Source of the DNA: Turritopsis dohrnii
Lineage: Eukaryota; Cnidaria; Hydrozoa; Anthoathecata; Oceaniidae
DNA length: 64,000 nucleotides
NCBI GenBank assembly: GCA_027922465.2
Contig: BQMF02000379.1
Span: forward strand, 310,001-374,000
Reading direction: 5' to 3'
How positions within the stretch are numbered: position 1 is the first letter of the stretch; each line of letters begins with the position of its first letter. The notes beneath the pieces are model-generated. The model ran no database searches. It saw only the letters and a list, made by a program, of their open reading frames with translations, and was not told where the DNA came from. Shown in pieces: positions 44,890-54,939 of the stretch. Position numbers and translations under genes: made by a program.

Positions 44890-47800
44890 ACAAGCAATTG
44901 TTCCAGAGAAGAACAAAAGAAGCATATTAGGCTCGATTTGCTGAAATATTTCGCTTTAAAAACATTGGTCGAGTTACTTCATACCACTTATGGAGTAGCA
45001 AGGGACCCCAAGCAATTCTTTATCTTTTTGGATAGCCACAAAGTAAAATTCAACAATCTCAGAAAGAAGAAAATAATAGGTACGGACCAGTGGATTCAAT
45101 TATTTCCGCCATCCAATGAGACCGATTCTGCAAAACTGGACATCACCTTAATCATCGTCATCCTCCGCACTTGTTGCAATCTAACAAAATATCATGAAAA
45201 GCTAATAGACCAACTAAGAAAACTTCGAAATGAACAAAGCCATCGCGGCCTAGACCTTGATGATATTGACTTTCAAGATAATATAAAAAAAATGTCCACA
45301 TGTTTACTTGGGTTGGGATGTAAACAAAATGATCTTGATAGGATACTCAACCAACCAATTTATAGTGACCATATAAAGATTGAGTATGGTTTTAGGAAAC
45401 CTATTAAAAACTTTTCCGGTAGAGACCACGAACTTGCCCACATTCATCAAAAATTTGCAAATGGAAACAGTAACAAAATAGTTATATTCGGGTTTTCCGG
45501 TGTCGGGAAATCCGAATTAGCCCGTGTTTACTCTGAACAGTATAAAGTTTATTATGAAGGAAACCTTATTTTCCTGAATGCCGAAAACGAAAACACTATT
45601 GAAAAATGTTTTTTCGACATTGCCCAAGAGATTGGCCTGTCTTGCGTGGACGTCAATGGCAGTACCATCGATTTGAAAATCACTATTAAACGCGTTTACG
45701 AATTCCTGTCTAACAAGAAACACCTAATCGTCTTTGACAATGCGAAGAACTTTTCAGAAATACAAAACTATCTTCCTCAAACAAGAGATTACTATGGCCA
45801 TGTGTTGATTACGAGCCAGTTCATCAACTGGGGAAACAACTTTGAACTGATAAATCTACTTCCTCTACCTACAGATGCTACTCTGCAAATTTTGCAGTGT
45901 GAACTTGAGAAAGAAGAACTAGCATCCCTTGAGAAGTTAGCTGATCTCACCGAATGTTTGCCATTAGTCATTCAGATCGCGCTCTCCTACATCAAATACA
46001 CAAAAATTTCTGTAGCTGAGTATATAAATCTCTTTAACGAATATTGCGACGAAATGCTGAACGAAAGCTCAATCTTTGACATCAATACGACCAAATCTAT
46101 ATATACATCGTCTATGATGGCTCTCAATGAAATAAGAGCGGATAAAACAGCTGTTCGCATAATTAACATTATGGCGCTGATAGATGGGAAATCGATTCAT
46201 AAGGATTTCCTCAAAAATTTACCTGCTGTTGGAACAAAGCCATTATTGGACGCATTATCAATTTTGGCTTCGTATTCATTAATACAAATTGACGAAGATA
46301 ATGTGATGTCAATACATTCATTGCTTCAAATGAATATAACTAACCTAATGTCAACGGAAGAGAAGGAAGCAGCGACCACAGATGTGTTCAACATTTGCAA
46401 AAAATTCGTAAAAGGAACTCAAAACAGAAAACACTTCAACTTTGGAGATCTGTGGTTAAATCATATTTATCAGTGCTTCACAACAAATGGTAATGCGTTA
46501 AAAGTTAACGATGAGATCCTTGATGTGGTAAAAAACTCAGTTTTGGCATTATTCAATCGTGGGCAGTTCAGAAGTGTGGTTGATCTATTGCGTGGATTTA
46601 GAAGAAATGTAGCATTCTCATCCAAAGATTTAGTTTATTTGGACTACTTAATAGCAAAATCTCACCACAGAAACGGGGAGTACAAGGATTGCCAGCAGAT
46701 CCTGGAAAAGCTTACCAACCAAGATGAGACGAAGAAAACCGAATTAGATATCCAGGCCAAAATGTTAAACTTATATGGTATATGCTTATTGGATAGTCAG
46801 CAAAACCTTGCTAAACTCAATGATATCATTAATAATCCTATTTTTGACTGCACCGATCTTTCCAAATCCTGTCAATTGAAATTCAACATTTTAAAAGTCC
46901 GACATGCCTTGTGTACTGGCGAAATAAAAAGAATAGATTCAATATTAGAAACTATGGATTTGCAAAGCAATATGAGGGAGTTACAACTTTGTCTCATAAA
47001 AGTATATGTATCCAAGGGTAATTACAAACTAGCATTAGAAAAAGTTCAAAAATTATACGAAAATACATTAACCTGCTATGGCCACGAAAATCCAGTGACT
47101 GCATATATTAAAATCCAGTATTCAAAGATATTACGATTAACAGGGAACGTGTCTGAAGCATTGGTTGTTCTGAAAGAAATAAATTATCAAGTGATGATGC
47201 TTCAAACGAAGTCACATCCGATAGCAATTGAGGCGAAAAAAGAGCTTGCTGAAACACAAATGGAACATGGTTTTTATAGAGAAGCTGAATTGATTTTTGA
47301 AGATGTTTGCAACTCACAAACGAACGTTTATGGATATCTTCATCCTGATACTTTATTAACGAAACGTAACATGGCTCTTGTGTTATGGTACCAACACAAG
47401 TGGAGTGAAGCAATCTCGCTCTATAAAGAAGTCCTGGAAATTTTAGAAGCTGTTCTTGGTAATACTCATCCCGATACTTTAGAAACGAAACATGACATGA
47501 CTACTGCATTACATGAGCAAGGAAATTGGAAATTTGAAACTGAGGCGATGTCGTTATATAAAGAGATCTTGAGAATTCAAGAAGATCTGCTTGGTAATAG
47601 TCATCTACAAACTTTAACAACGAAACATAACATAGCTCTAATATTACAAGATCAAGGCAAGCCGACTGAGGCAATGTTGTTATATAAAGAGGTCTTGGAA
47701 ATTAAGGAAGAGCTTCTTGGAAATAGTCATCCAGATACTTTAATAACGAAACATAACATAGCTCGCCTTTTACAGGATCAAGGCAAGTGGACTGAGGCAA

Positions 47801-50800
47801 TGTTGTTATATAAAGAGGGATTGGAAATTCAAGAAGAGCTTCTTGGAAATAGACATTCACATACTTTAACAACGAAACATAACATAGCTCTTGCATTACA
47901 AGATCAAGGCAAGCCGAATGAAGCAATGTTGTTATATAAAGAGGTCTTGGAAATTCAAGAAGAGCTTCTTGGAAATAGTCATCCACATACTTTAACAACG
48001 AAACATAACATAGCTCACCTTTTACGGAATCAAGGCAAACCAAATGAAGCAATGTCGTTATATAAAGAAGTCTTGGAAATTGAAGAGGAGCTTCTTGGAA
48101 ATAGTCATCCAGATACTTTAGCAACAAAGCATAACATAGCTCTTGTTTTAAAGGGTCAAGGCAAGTGGACTGAGGCGATGTCGTTATATAAAGAAGTCTT
48201 GGAAATTGAAGAAGAGCTTCTTGGAAATAGTCATCCAGATACTTTAACAACGAAACATAACATAGCTCTTGTTTTAGAGGATCAAGGCAAGTGGACTGAG
48301 GCAATGTCGTTATATAAAGAAGTCTTGGAAATTAAAGAGGAGCTTCTTGGAAATAGTCATCCAGTTACTTTAACAACGAAACATGACATAGCTCACCTTT
48401 TACGGAATCAAGGCAAACCAAATGAAGCAATGTCGTTATATAAAGAAGTCTTGGAAATTGAAGAGGAGCTTCTTGGAAATAGTCATCCAGATACTTTAAC
48501 AACGAAACATAACATAGCTCTTGTTTTAAAGGCTCAAGGCAAGTGGACTGAGGCAATGTCGTTATATAAAGAAGTCTTGGAAATTGAAGAAGAGCTTCTT
48601 GGAAATAGTCATCCACATACTTTAACAACGAAACATAACATAGCTCACCTTTTACGGAATCAAGGCAAACCAAATGAAGCAATGTCGTTATATAAAGAAG
48701 TCTTGGAAATTGAAGAGGAGCTTCTTGGAAATAGTCATCCAGATACTTTAGCAACAAAGCATAACATAGCTCTTGTATTACAGGATCAAGGCAAGTGGAT
48801 TGAGGCAATGTCGTTATATAAAGAAGTCTTGGAAATTGAAGAAGAGCTTCTTGGAAATAGTCATCCAGATACTTTAACAACGAAACATAACATAGCTCTT
48901 GTATTACAGGATCAAGGCAAGTGGACTGAGGCAATGTCGTTATATAAAGAAGTCTTGGAAATTAAAGAAGAGCTTCTTGGAAATATTCATCCAAGTACTT
49001 TAACAACGAAACATAACATAGCTCTTGTTTTAAAGAATCAAGGCAAGTGGACTGAGGCAATGTCGTTATATAAAGAAGTCTTGGAAATTAAAGAAGAGCT
49101 TCTTGGAAATAGTCATCCAAGTACTTTAGCAACGAAACATAACATAGCTCTTGTTTTAAATAATCAAGGCAAGTGGACTGAGGCAATGTCGTTATATAAA
49201 GAAGTCTTGGAAATTGAAGAAGAGCTTCTTGGAAATAGTCATCCAGATACTTTAACAACGAAACATAACATAGCTCTTGTTTTAGAGGATCAAGGCAAGT
49301 GGACTGACGCAATGTCGTTATATAAAGAAGTCTTGGAAATTAAAGAGGAGCTTCTTGGAAATAGTCATCCAAGTACTTTAACAACGAAACATAACATAGC
49401 TCTTGTATTACAGGATCAAGGCAAGTGGACTGAGGCAATGTCGTTATATAAAGAAGTCTTGGAAATTGAAGAAGAGCTTCTTGGAAATAGTCATCCAGAT
49501 ACTTTAACAACGAAACATAACATAGCTCTTGTATTACAGGATCAAGGCAAGTGGACTGAGGCAATGTCGTTATATAAAGAAGTCTTGGAAATTGAAGAAG
49601 AGCTTCTTGGAAATAGTCATCCAGATACTTTAACAACGAAACATAACATAGCTCTTGTTTTAAAGGCTCAAGGCAAGTGGACTGAGGCAATGTCGTTATA
49701 TAAAGAAGTCTTGGAAATTAAAGAAGAGCCTCTTGGAAATAGTCATCCAAGTACTTTAACAACGAAACATAACATAGCTCTTGTATTACAGGATCAAGGC
49801 AAGTGGATTGAGGCAATGTCGTTATATAAAGAAGTCTTGGAAATTGAAGAAGAGCTTCTTGGAAATAGTCATCCAGATACTTTAACAACGAAACATAACA
49901 TAGCTCTTGTATTACAGGATCAAGGCAAGTGGACTGAGGCAATGTCGTTATATAAAGAAGTCTTGGAAATTGAAGAAGAGCTTCTTGGAAATAGTCATCC
50001 AGATACTTTAACAACGAAACATAACATAGCTCTTGTTTTAAAGGCTCAAGGCAAGTGGACTGAGGCAATGTCGTTATATAAAGAAGTCTTGGAAATTGAA
50101 GAAGAGCTTCTTGGAAATAGTCATCCAGATACTTTAATAACGAAACATAACATAGCTCTTGTATTACAGGATCAAGGCAAGTGGACTGAGGCAATGTCGT
50201 TATATAAAGAAGTCTTGGAAATTGAAGAAGAGCTTCTTGGAAATAGTCATCCAGATACTTTAACAACGAAACATAACATAGCTCTTGTATTACAGGATCA
50301 AGGCAAGTGGACTGAGGCAATGTCGTTATATAAAGAAGTCTTGGAAATTGAAGAAGAGCTTCTTGGAAATAGTCATCCAGATACTTTAACAACGAAACAT
50401 AACATAGCTCTTGTATTACAGGATCAAGGCGAGTGGACTGAGGCAATGTCGTTATATAAAGAAGTCTTGGAAATTCAAGAAGATCTTCTTGGAAATAGTC
50501 ATCCAAGTACTTTAACAACGAAACATAACATGGCTCGTGTATTACGGGATGAAGGCACGCCGAATGAAGCAATGTTGTTATATAAAGAGGTCCTGGAAAG
50601 GAGGGAAGACGTTCTTGGAATTAATCATCCCGGTACTTTAACAACAAAAGATAACATGGCTCTTGTCTTACAAGTTCAAGGCAAAACAAATGAAGCAATG
50701 TCGTTATTTGAGGAGGTCCTGGAAACGAGAGAACGTGTTCTTGGATTTGATCATCCCGATACCTTAACAACGAAACATAACATGGCTCTTGTATTGCGGG

Positions 50801-50958
50801 ATCAGGGCAAGTTGAATGAAGCAATGTCGTTATATAAAGAAGTCCTGGAAATGAGAGAACGTGTTCTTGGATATGATCATCCGGATACCTTAACAACAAA
50901 AAGTAACATGGTTCATACTGCAAGAACTAGGAAGCGTTCGAAATGCTTTATATTATGA
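44890..50958 (+). CDS. HEPN / NB-ARC / TPR receptor-like protein (NLR-type)
   Basis: A single large exon, 2,022 codons to TGA 50956-50958. It opens after a polypyrimidine-AG acceptor; there is no in-frame ATG before 45292, so the start lies in an upstream exon. Order (residues from 44890): HEPN domain related to the DZIP3 type (about 15-135), with QLRKLRNEQSH giving the RNxxxH motif (Arg113, His118); NB-ARC ATPase with P-loop GFSGVGKS (201-208), Walker B LIVFDNA (Asp283), ITSQ sensor and LPLVIQIAL; a helical linker; two degenerate TPRs; then 28 consecutive 42-residue TPRs of kinesin-light-chain/nephrocystin type from residue 816, and a partial one. Consensus parts are NSHPDTLTTKHNIALVL and GKWTEAMSLYKEVLEIEEEL. 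By family logic the TPRs sense, NB-ARC switches and oligomerises, and HEPN (often an RNase) acts. Ligand unknown. Confidence 0.9.
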   Translation, partial: TSNCSREEQKKHIRLDLLKYFALKTLVELLHTTYGVARDPKQFFIFLDSHKVKFNNLRKKKIIGTDQWIQLFPPSNETDSAKLDITLIIVILRTCCNLTKYHEKLIDQLRKLRNEQSHRGLDLDDIDFQDNIKKMSTCLLGLGCKQNDLDRILNQPIYSDHIKIEYGFRKPIKNFSGRDHELAHIHQKFANGNSNKIVIFGFSGVGKSELARVYSEQYKVYYEGNLIFLNAENENTIEKCFFDIAQEIGLSCVDVNGSTIDLKITIKRVYEFLSNKKHLIVFDNAKNFSEIQNYLPQTRDYYGHVLITSQFINWGNNFELINLLPLPTDATLQILQCELEKEELASLEKLADLTECLPLVIQIALSYIKYTKISVAEYINLFNEYCDEMLNESSIFDINTTKSIYTSSMMALNEIRADKTAVRIINIMALIDGKSIHKDFLKNLPAVGTKPLLDALSILASYSLIQIDEDNVMSIHSLLQMNITNLMSTEEKEAATTDVFNICKKFVKGTQNRKHFNFGDLWLNHIYQCFTTNGNALKVNDEILDVVKNSVLALFNRGQFRSVVDLLRGFRRNVAFSSKDLVYLDYLIAKSHHRNGEYKDCQQILEKLTNQDETKKTELDIQAKMLNLYGICLLDSQQNLAKLNDIINNPIFDCTDLSKSCQLKFNILKVRHALCTGEIKRIDSILETMDLQSNMRELQLCLIKVYVSKGNYKLALEKVQKLYENTLTCYGHENPVTAYIKIQYSKILRLTGNVSEALVVLKEINYQVMMLQTKSHPIAIEAKKELAETQMEHGFYREAELIFEDVCNSQTNVYGYLHPDTLLTKRNMALVLWYQHKWSEAISLYKEVLEILEAVLGNTHPDTLETKHDMTTALHEQGNWKFETEAMSLYKEILRIQEDLLGNSHLQTLTTKHNIALILQDQGKPTEAMLLYKEVLEIKEELLGNSHPDTLITKHNIARLLQDQGKWTEAMLLYKEGLEIQEELLGNRHSHTLTTKHNIALALQDQGKPNEAMLLYKEVLEIQEELLGNSHPHTLTTKHNIAHLLRNQGKPNEAMSLYKEVLEIEEELLGNSHPDTLATKHNIALVLKGQGKWTEAMSLYKEVLEIEEELLGNSHPDTLTTKHNIALVLEDQGKWTEAMSLYKEVLEIKEELLGNSHPVTLTTKHDIAHLLRNQGKPNEAMSLYKEVLEIEEELLGNSHPDTLTTKHNIALVLKAQGKWTEAMSLYKEVLEIEEELLGNSHPHTLTTKHNIAHLLRNQGKPNEAMSLYKEVLEIEEELLGNSHPDTLATKHNIALVLQDQGKWIEAMSLYKEVLEIEEELLGNSHPDTLTTKHNIALVLQDQGKWTEAMSLYKEVLEIKEELLGNIHPSTLTTKHNIALVLKNQGKWTEAMSLYKEVLEIKEELLGNSHPSTLATKHNIALVLNNQGKWTEAMSLYKEVLEIEEELLGNSHPDTLTTKHNIALVLEDQGKWTDAMSLYKEVLEIKEELLGNSHPSTLTTKHNIALVLQDQGKWTEAMSLYKEVLEIEEELLGNSHPDTLTTKHNIALVLQDQGKWTEAMSLYKEVLEIEEELLGNSHPDTLTTKHNIALVLKAQGKWTEAMSLYKEVLEIKEEPLGNSHPSTLTTKHNIALVLQDQGKWIEAMSLYKEVLEIEEELLGNSHPDTLTTKHNIALVLQDQGKWTEAMSLYKEVLEIEEELLGNSHPDTLTTKHNIALVLKAQGKWTEAMSLYKEVLEIEEELLGNSHPDTLITKHNIALVLQDQGKWTEAMSLYKEVLEIEEELLGNSHPDTLTTKHNIALVLQDQGKWTEAMSLYKEVLEIEEELLGNSHPDTLTTKHNIALVLQDQGEWTEAMSLYKEVLEIQEDLLGNSHPSTLTTKHNMARVLRDEGTPNEAMLLYKEVLERREDVLGINHPGTLTTKDNMALVLQVQGKTNEAMSLFEEVLETRERVLGFDHPDTLTTKHNMALVLRDQGKLNEAMSLYKEVLEMRERVLGYDHPDTLTTKSNMVHTARTRKRSKCFIL
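47335..50873 (+). repeat. 126-bp tandem repeat encoding TPRs (28 copies)
   Basis: Twenty-eight units of 126 bp, the second 9 bp longer. Middle units differ at only a few bases; those near both ends are more diverged, as expected for unequal exchange acting on the centre. Variation concentrates at the residue after His-Pro (Asp, His, Ser, Val), at QDQ/KAQ/EDQ/RNQ, at Lys-Trp or Lys-Pro, and at the middle of LEI(E/K/Q)EE. Confidence 0.95.
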
Positions 50959-51347
50959 GGATGGTATTTTAGTTTTATGACTCTCTAGCTTTTTAGAAAA
51001 TGTTATAAAATGTTAGATATTATATATTTTCTACGTAACAGTTGCATCTGAACTTTCCAGCTTAATTAGAAATGATAGTTCTCTAATTACATATTTTTAA
51101 ACTTTCTTTAGCCAGTAAATCTTAGTCAATATTAGTTGTTCCGAGATTTGTTGTGAAAATGAAAACGGAAAGAAATAGTACTGGAACTTATCCAATCATG
51201 AAACTATTGTGGAGTTTAATGTTTTGAAAACTAATTGTTTTTCAATGGTTTTTCAAGGAGTTTATTTTTTATGATAACAACTTTTTGTTGAAACAGTGTT
51301 TAGAGTTGAATTATTTTTTTATTATGTAGATGGTGGTCCATTTTCAT
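50959..51347. other. 3' flank of the NB-ARC/TPR gene
   Basis: AT-rich, no gene. The first 9-bp copy of the target duplication for the following element (CATTTTCAT, 51339-51347) ends it. Confidence 0.45.
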
Positions 51348-51598
51348 GAGGTTCGGAATTCCCGAGTTACAAAACCGAGTTACAAAACCGGAACTCGGAA
51401 ATTTTTAAGTTTTATTTTTTCCGAGTTACTAACTCGGAAATTTTATTTTGTTTTATTTTTTCAGAGTTACTAACTCGGGAATTTTATTTTGTTTTATTTT
51501 TTCCGAGTTACTAAAATTTTATCTGCTATACGGTTTTAATTTTTAGTTTGCTTTATGTTTTTCGAGTTAGTGGCAAAAAACTAAATCACAAAATGAAT
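51348..51598 (+). repeat. Left TIR of the Mutator-like element
   Basis: Composed of repeated CCGAGTTACTAACTCGG-type palindromes separated by TTTTATTTTG tracts, ending near AAACTAAATCACAAAATGAA. Confidence 0.88.
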
Positions 51599-51605
51599 TG
51601 AAATG

Positions 51606-51790
51606 AAAGGGGGACCCGGGACCCAGGACCCCAAGTCGTTGGTGGGACCCGGGACCCGGGACCCTGAAAGTGGGTGGGATCCGGGACCCCAAGTCATTGG
51701 TGGGACCCGGGACCTTACAACCGGGACCCAGGACCCTGAAGCCATGGGTGTGACCCGGGACCTTGAAGTCATGAGTGAGGCCCAGGACAC
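51606..51790 (+). repeat. GGGACCCGGGACC minisatellite, left copy
   Basis: Degenerate tandem units built on GGGACCCGGGACC with spacers such as CCAAGTCATTGGT. Very GC-rich against the AT-rich surround. The reverse-complement counterpart is at 52753-52893. Confidence 0.9.
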
Positions 51791-51917
51791 GCGACACCAA
51801 GCAAGTCATTAATAGGATCTTGGATTTTAGACACGGAAAAGATTGGACTTGACAGCTGTTGAAAAGACTATGTTTATTTTTTAATAACATAAATCAAGTT
51901 TGTTTATTACTTGTTAA

Positions 51918-52130
51918 AATGATAATGCCCAGAATCAGCAGAAATGGAAAACAATTTTTCAATCGAGATCTTTTAGCACGTTGTAAAGAACGGTATTGGA
52001 CTGAACTCTTTTCATTTCAGGGCTTCCTTAGCCTGAAATAATCTTCCTGTGCCGGGATTAAATCATTACCAGACTTGGCTAAGTTTAAGTCTGCTATTAA
52101 GTCAGTTCAAATATTCTGTTCGTGTAAACT
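51918..52130 (+). pseudogene. LINE reverse-transcriptase C-terminal relic
   Basis: The translation reads (stop)NNLPVPG at 52033 and, after a one-base shift, KSLPDLAKFKSAIK at about 52059. This is the WN.LP...(R/K)S...FK motif at the C-terminus of Jockey/CR1-type RTs. Upstream SRNGKQFFNRDLL could be the preceding segment. Short and broken. Confidence 0.5.
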
Positions 52131-52752
52131 CTGTGGCGCTCACTCGGTTGTTCGCTAGCCTCTACAAACGTATTTTATATTAGTAAATACTTATATAGAT
52201 ATTTTATTCATGTATGTCTTATATTATCTTTTATTTTATTGTTTTATACAGTTGCTTTTATTAGTACATTTTGTAACTATGTGTAACCAACTATAAATAG
52301 AGAAATAAGTAAAAATAAAATGTTCGTGACAAAATAAGATTCTTTTGTTTTCGAAAATATCACGCAAGATTCAAAACACGAAATGTGAAAATGATTTGTT
52401 TGTTTCAAAAATCTTCGGTTAACTAATCTATCTATAGATTAGTACTCATCTTTATTTTACAATAGCTACGCTGCCCTGCTTTACTCAACTTCTTACAACG
52501 ATACTGTCTTGTGAATGAACCAGTGAGGGATTGCAGTTTCTGTTTTCCGCATATTGCAATCAACAAAATTCTAACTTTCCACACTTGGGGAAAATGAATC
52601 GTCAAAAGAATTTTTGAATAACACGAAGGCATTCACACTTCTACGAGTTATAGAAATGTTATTTGTTTTGCTATATCATTATTACTTTCTACGTGAAAGA
52701 AGAAAGAAGCTAGACTTATTTATCCCTGAATTAATCCCATTTCGCAAAATGA

Positions 52753-52893
52753 ACCGGGTCCCACTTACAGTTAATAGGGTCCCGGGTCCCGGGTCCCACT
52801 TACAGCTAGTAGGGTCCCGGGTCCCGGGTCCCACCTAACATTTGGAGGATCCCGGGTCTCGGGTCCCACCACCTTAGGGTCCCGGGTCTCACT
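52753..52893 (-). repeat. GGGTCCCGGGTCC minisatellite, right copy
   Basis: Reverse-complement orientation of the repeat at 51606-51790, spaced by CACTTACAG. The two together make a nested inverted-repeat element of about 1.29 kb inside the Mutator-like element. Confidence 0.88.
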
Positions 52894-53844
52894 TTTCCCG
52901 TATGCCAAATGAAAGTGAAATTAAAAGAGAGTTTCGGACCAAATTTTCAAACAATTCATTATGAGCCAAATTTTCCAAAAAAAAAATTGAAAATTTGACT
53001 ATGCAGGTTACGAATTTGCTATTTGTGCCTGAGGTGCACTTAATTTTCAAAGTGCTTCAGCTTCAAATTCGCACTTGCATTGACTATGTGTAGCATAACT
53101 ACAAATGGGGACCTATATCAACGAAGTGATATATCATCACATTATATGTTATCACCAAATTTGAAGGTGAAAAAAAATCAAATAAAAAGTATTTTAGCAC
53201 TGGAACTTAAACCACAAGGAAGTTCACCAAATGATGCATACACTATAACGTATTAAGAGTTATTAGTGGATAGAGATCTAATCTAATAGTGGCACTAATA
53301 GTTTGGGTGAAATAAAGCAAGAAGAACAATGTCACTTTGATTTTGAAAACTTGTTTTTCTCATAGTTTACATGGTTTCTCTTTGCACGCAATCATTTCAA
53401 AAGCACACTCCATAACAAATTGTTTTCATGGTCTATTTGTATCTGAACGGTTTTTAATTTCGAACTGATATTGTTATAACACAGGAATGACTACGCGACA
53501 TAAACAAGAAGACTTGTCTGAACGTTTAACAAAACAAAGCAAGTTAACAAAATTCTACCATATTTTATTAAACAGTAACATTGTTGCAAAGTTGTTTTCT
53601 TGTACTTGCATAGAAAAACTATAAATACGAAAAACCGAAGAGTAACGAAATGAAAAAAAAAATAAGAAAAGAAAAAGAAATAGAGACACTTATGGTACAT
53701 CACAGCATTTCTCCTCTTCTCAGAATGCACACTTTCAAAATGTTTGTTCTTTTCCTTGTTAAAAGGGGGATTTAGAAAACACTCAATGTTACTGATATAA
53801 CTTTACATATACGAGTCAAAATCACAAAGGTAAGCCACGAACTT

Positions 53845-54087
53845 TTAGTAATAATTCGCAGCATCTATATATGAGGGAGGAACAGCAAGATAACTCATGA
53901 ATGGCTTCTTGGAGATGCAATTCCATAATGCACAAAAATAAAACACTCGCTCCTTTGCAAATTGCTGCCCCACAGGAATGTATAACGCCTTGACGTAAAT
54001 ATAAAGTTTTCCGGCTGGCATTGTGCTTGCACATGTGCAGCATTTTGCCTCCTTTCTAGTTACTAGTTTTTCTGCATAAATTTTCAT
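53845..54087 (-). CDS. Unrecognised Cys-rich open frame inside the Mutator-like element
   Basis: 80 codons from ATG on the minus strand: MKIYAEKLVTRKEAKCCTCA, then GKLYIYVKALYIPVG and FYFCALWNCISKKPF. The four cysteines in paired CxxC / FYFC...NC spacing look like a zinc-binding fold. I cannot name the family. It may be a remnant exon of the element's gene or an unrelated capture. Confidence 0.3.
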   Translation of the reverse strand: MKIYAEKLVTRKEAKCCTCASTMPAGKLYIYVKALYIPVGQQFAKERVFYFCALWNCISKKPFMSYLAVPPSYIDAANYY

Positions 54088-54659
54088 GAAGATATTTCTA
54101 TATATTTAAATTAAAAATGCACATAAAAAGAACGACATGGTCGGGCAACATTTCAGTCGGTCACTAAAATCCTCGTTTATACTTCCCGAGCACACTTTTG
54201 AGCAAAGTGTAAAAATTGACCCCCATCGAAATTGTCACCCTTGATTTGAACTTAGTTTCTACTATCGAAGCACTTTTAGAATTTAGTGTCAATTTTTCCT
54301 AAAATGAACATTTTCACGAACGTCAAAGCACCTTTATAGTTTGCTCCTTTTTTGATTAAAAAAATTGCCAAAAAGCTGAACGATAACATCATCATGGAAA
54401 TTGCTTATTATTGACGCAATTTGAAGACTTACAAAAGTGTTTGGTAAATCTTCTTTCTTAACTAACAAAAAGCGATGATTGAAAAGAGAGACATAAGTAA
54501 ACCACAGTGGAGTTTATTTCCACCATCAATCAAATCTAACGAAAAGCTAATAAAAGCTAAATATTACTGTTATTGAGTTACTCCAAGTTTTAATTAACTA
54601 AAAAAATAACTCTTAATACGCAACAGTGTATAGATCGTTTGTTGAACTTGAATTGTTTC

Positions 54660-54930
54660 ACTTCATTTTGTGATTTAGTTTTTAGCCACTAACTCGAAAA
54701 ACATAGAGCAAACTAAAAATTAAAAACGCATAGCAGATAAAATTTTCCGAGTTATTAACTAAAATTCCCGAGTTAGTAACTCGGAAAAAATAAAACAAAA
54801 TAAAATTCCGAGTTAGTAACTCGGAAAAATTAAAAATTAAAAATTCCCGAGTTAGTAACTCGGTTTGTGACGTCATAATGCGTAACTCGGTTTTGTAACT
54901 CGGTTTTGTAACTCGGGAATTCCGAACCTC
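54660..54930 (-). repeat. Right TIR of the Mutator-like element
   Basis: Inverted partner of 51348-51598 (TTCATTTTGTGATTTAGTTT through to CCGAACCTC), with a small extra segment around TGACGTCATAATGCG. Confidence 0.88.
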
Positions 54931-54939
54931 CATTTTCAT

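Larger units (their letters stand above)
51348..54930. mobile_element. Mutator-like TIR element, 3.58 kb
   Basis: The ends are perfect inverted copies over at least 23 bp (GAGGTTCGGAATTCCCGAGT...) and similar over about 260 bp. The exact 9-bp sequence CATTTTCAT lies outside each end (51339-51347 and 54931-54939). A 9-bp duplication with long, internally repetitive TIRs is typical of the Mutator (MULE) superfamily. No recognisable transposase remains inside. The interior carries a nested GGGACCC inverted repeat, a LINE RT tail relic and a Cys-rich minus-strand frame. Confidence 0.82.

Noticed and set aside
47108..50923. Long open frames on the minus strand (for example 49718-50572, 48365-48934) with repeated SLLKYLDDYFQEALLQFPRL
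   Set aside because: They are the complement of the 126-bp TPR-coding repeat; a repeat period divisible by three keeps any stop-free antisense frame open. No independent start or homology.
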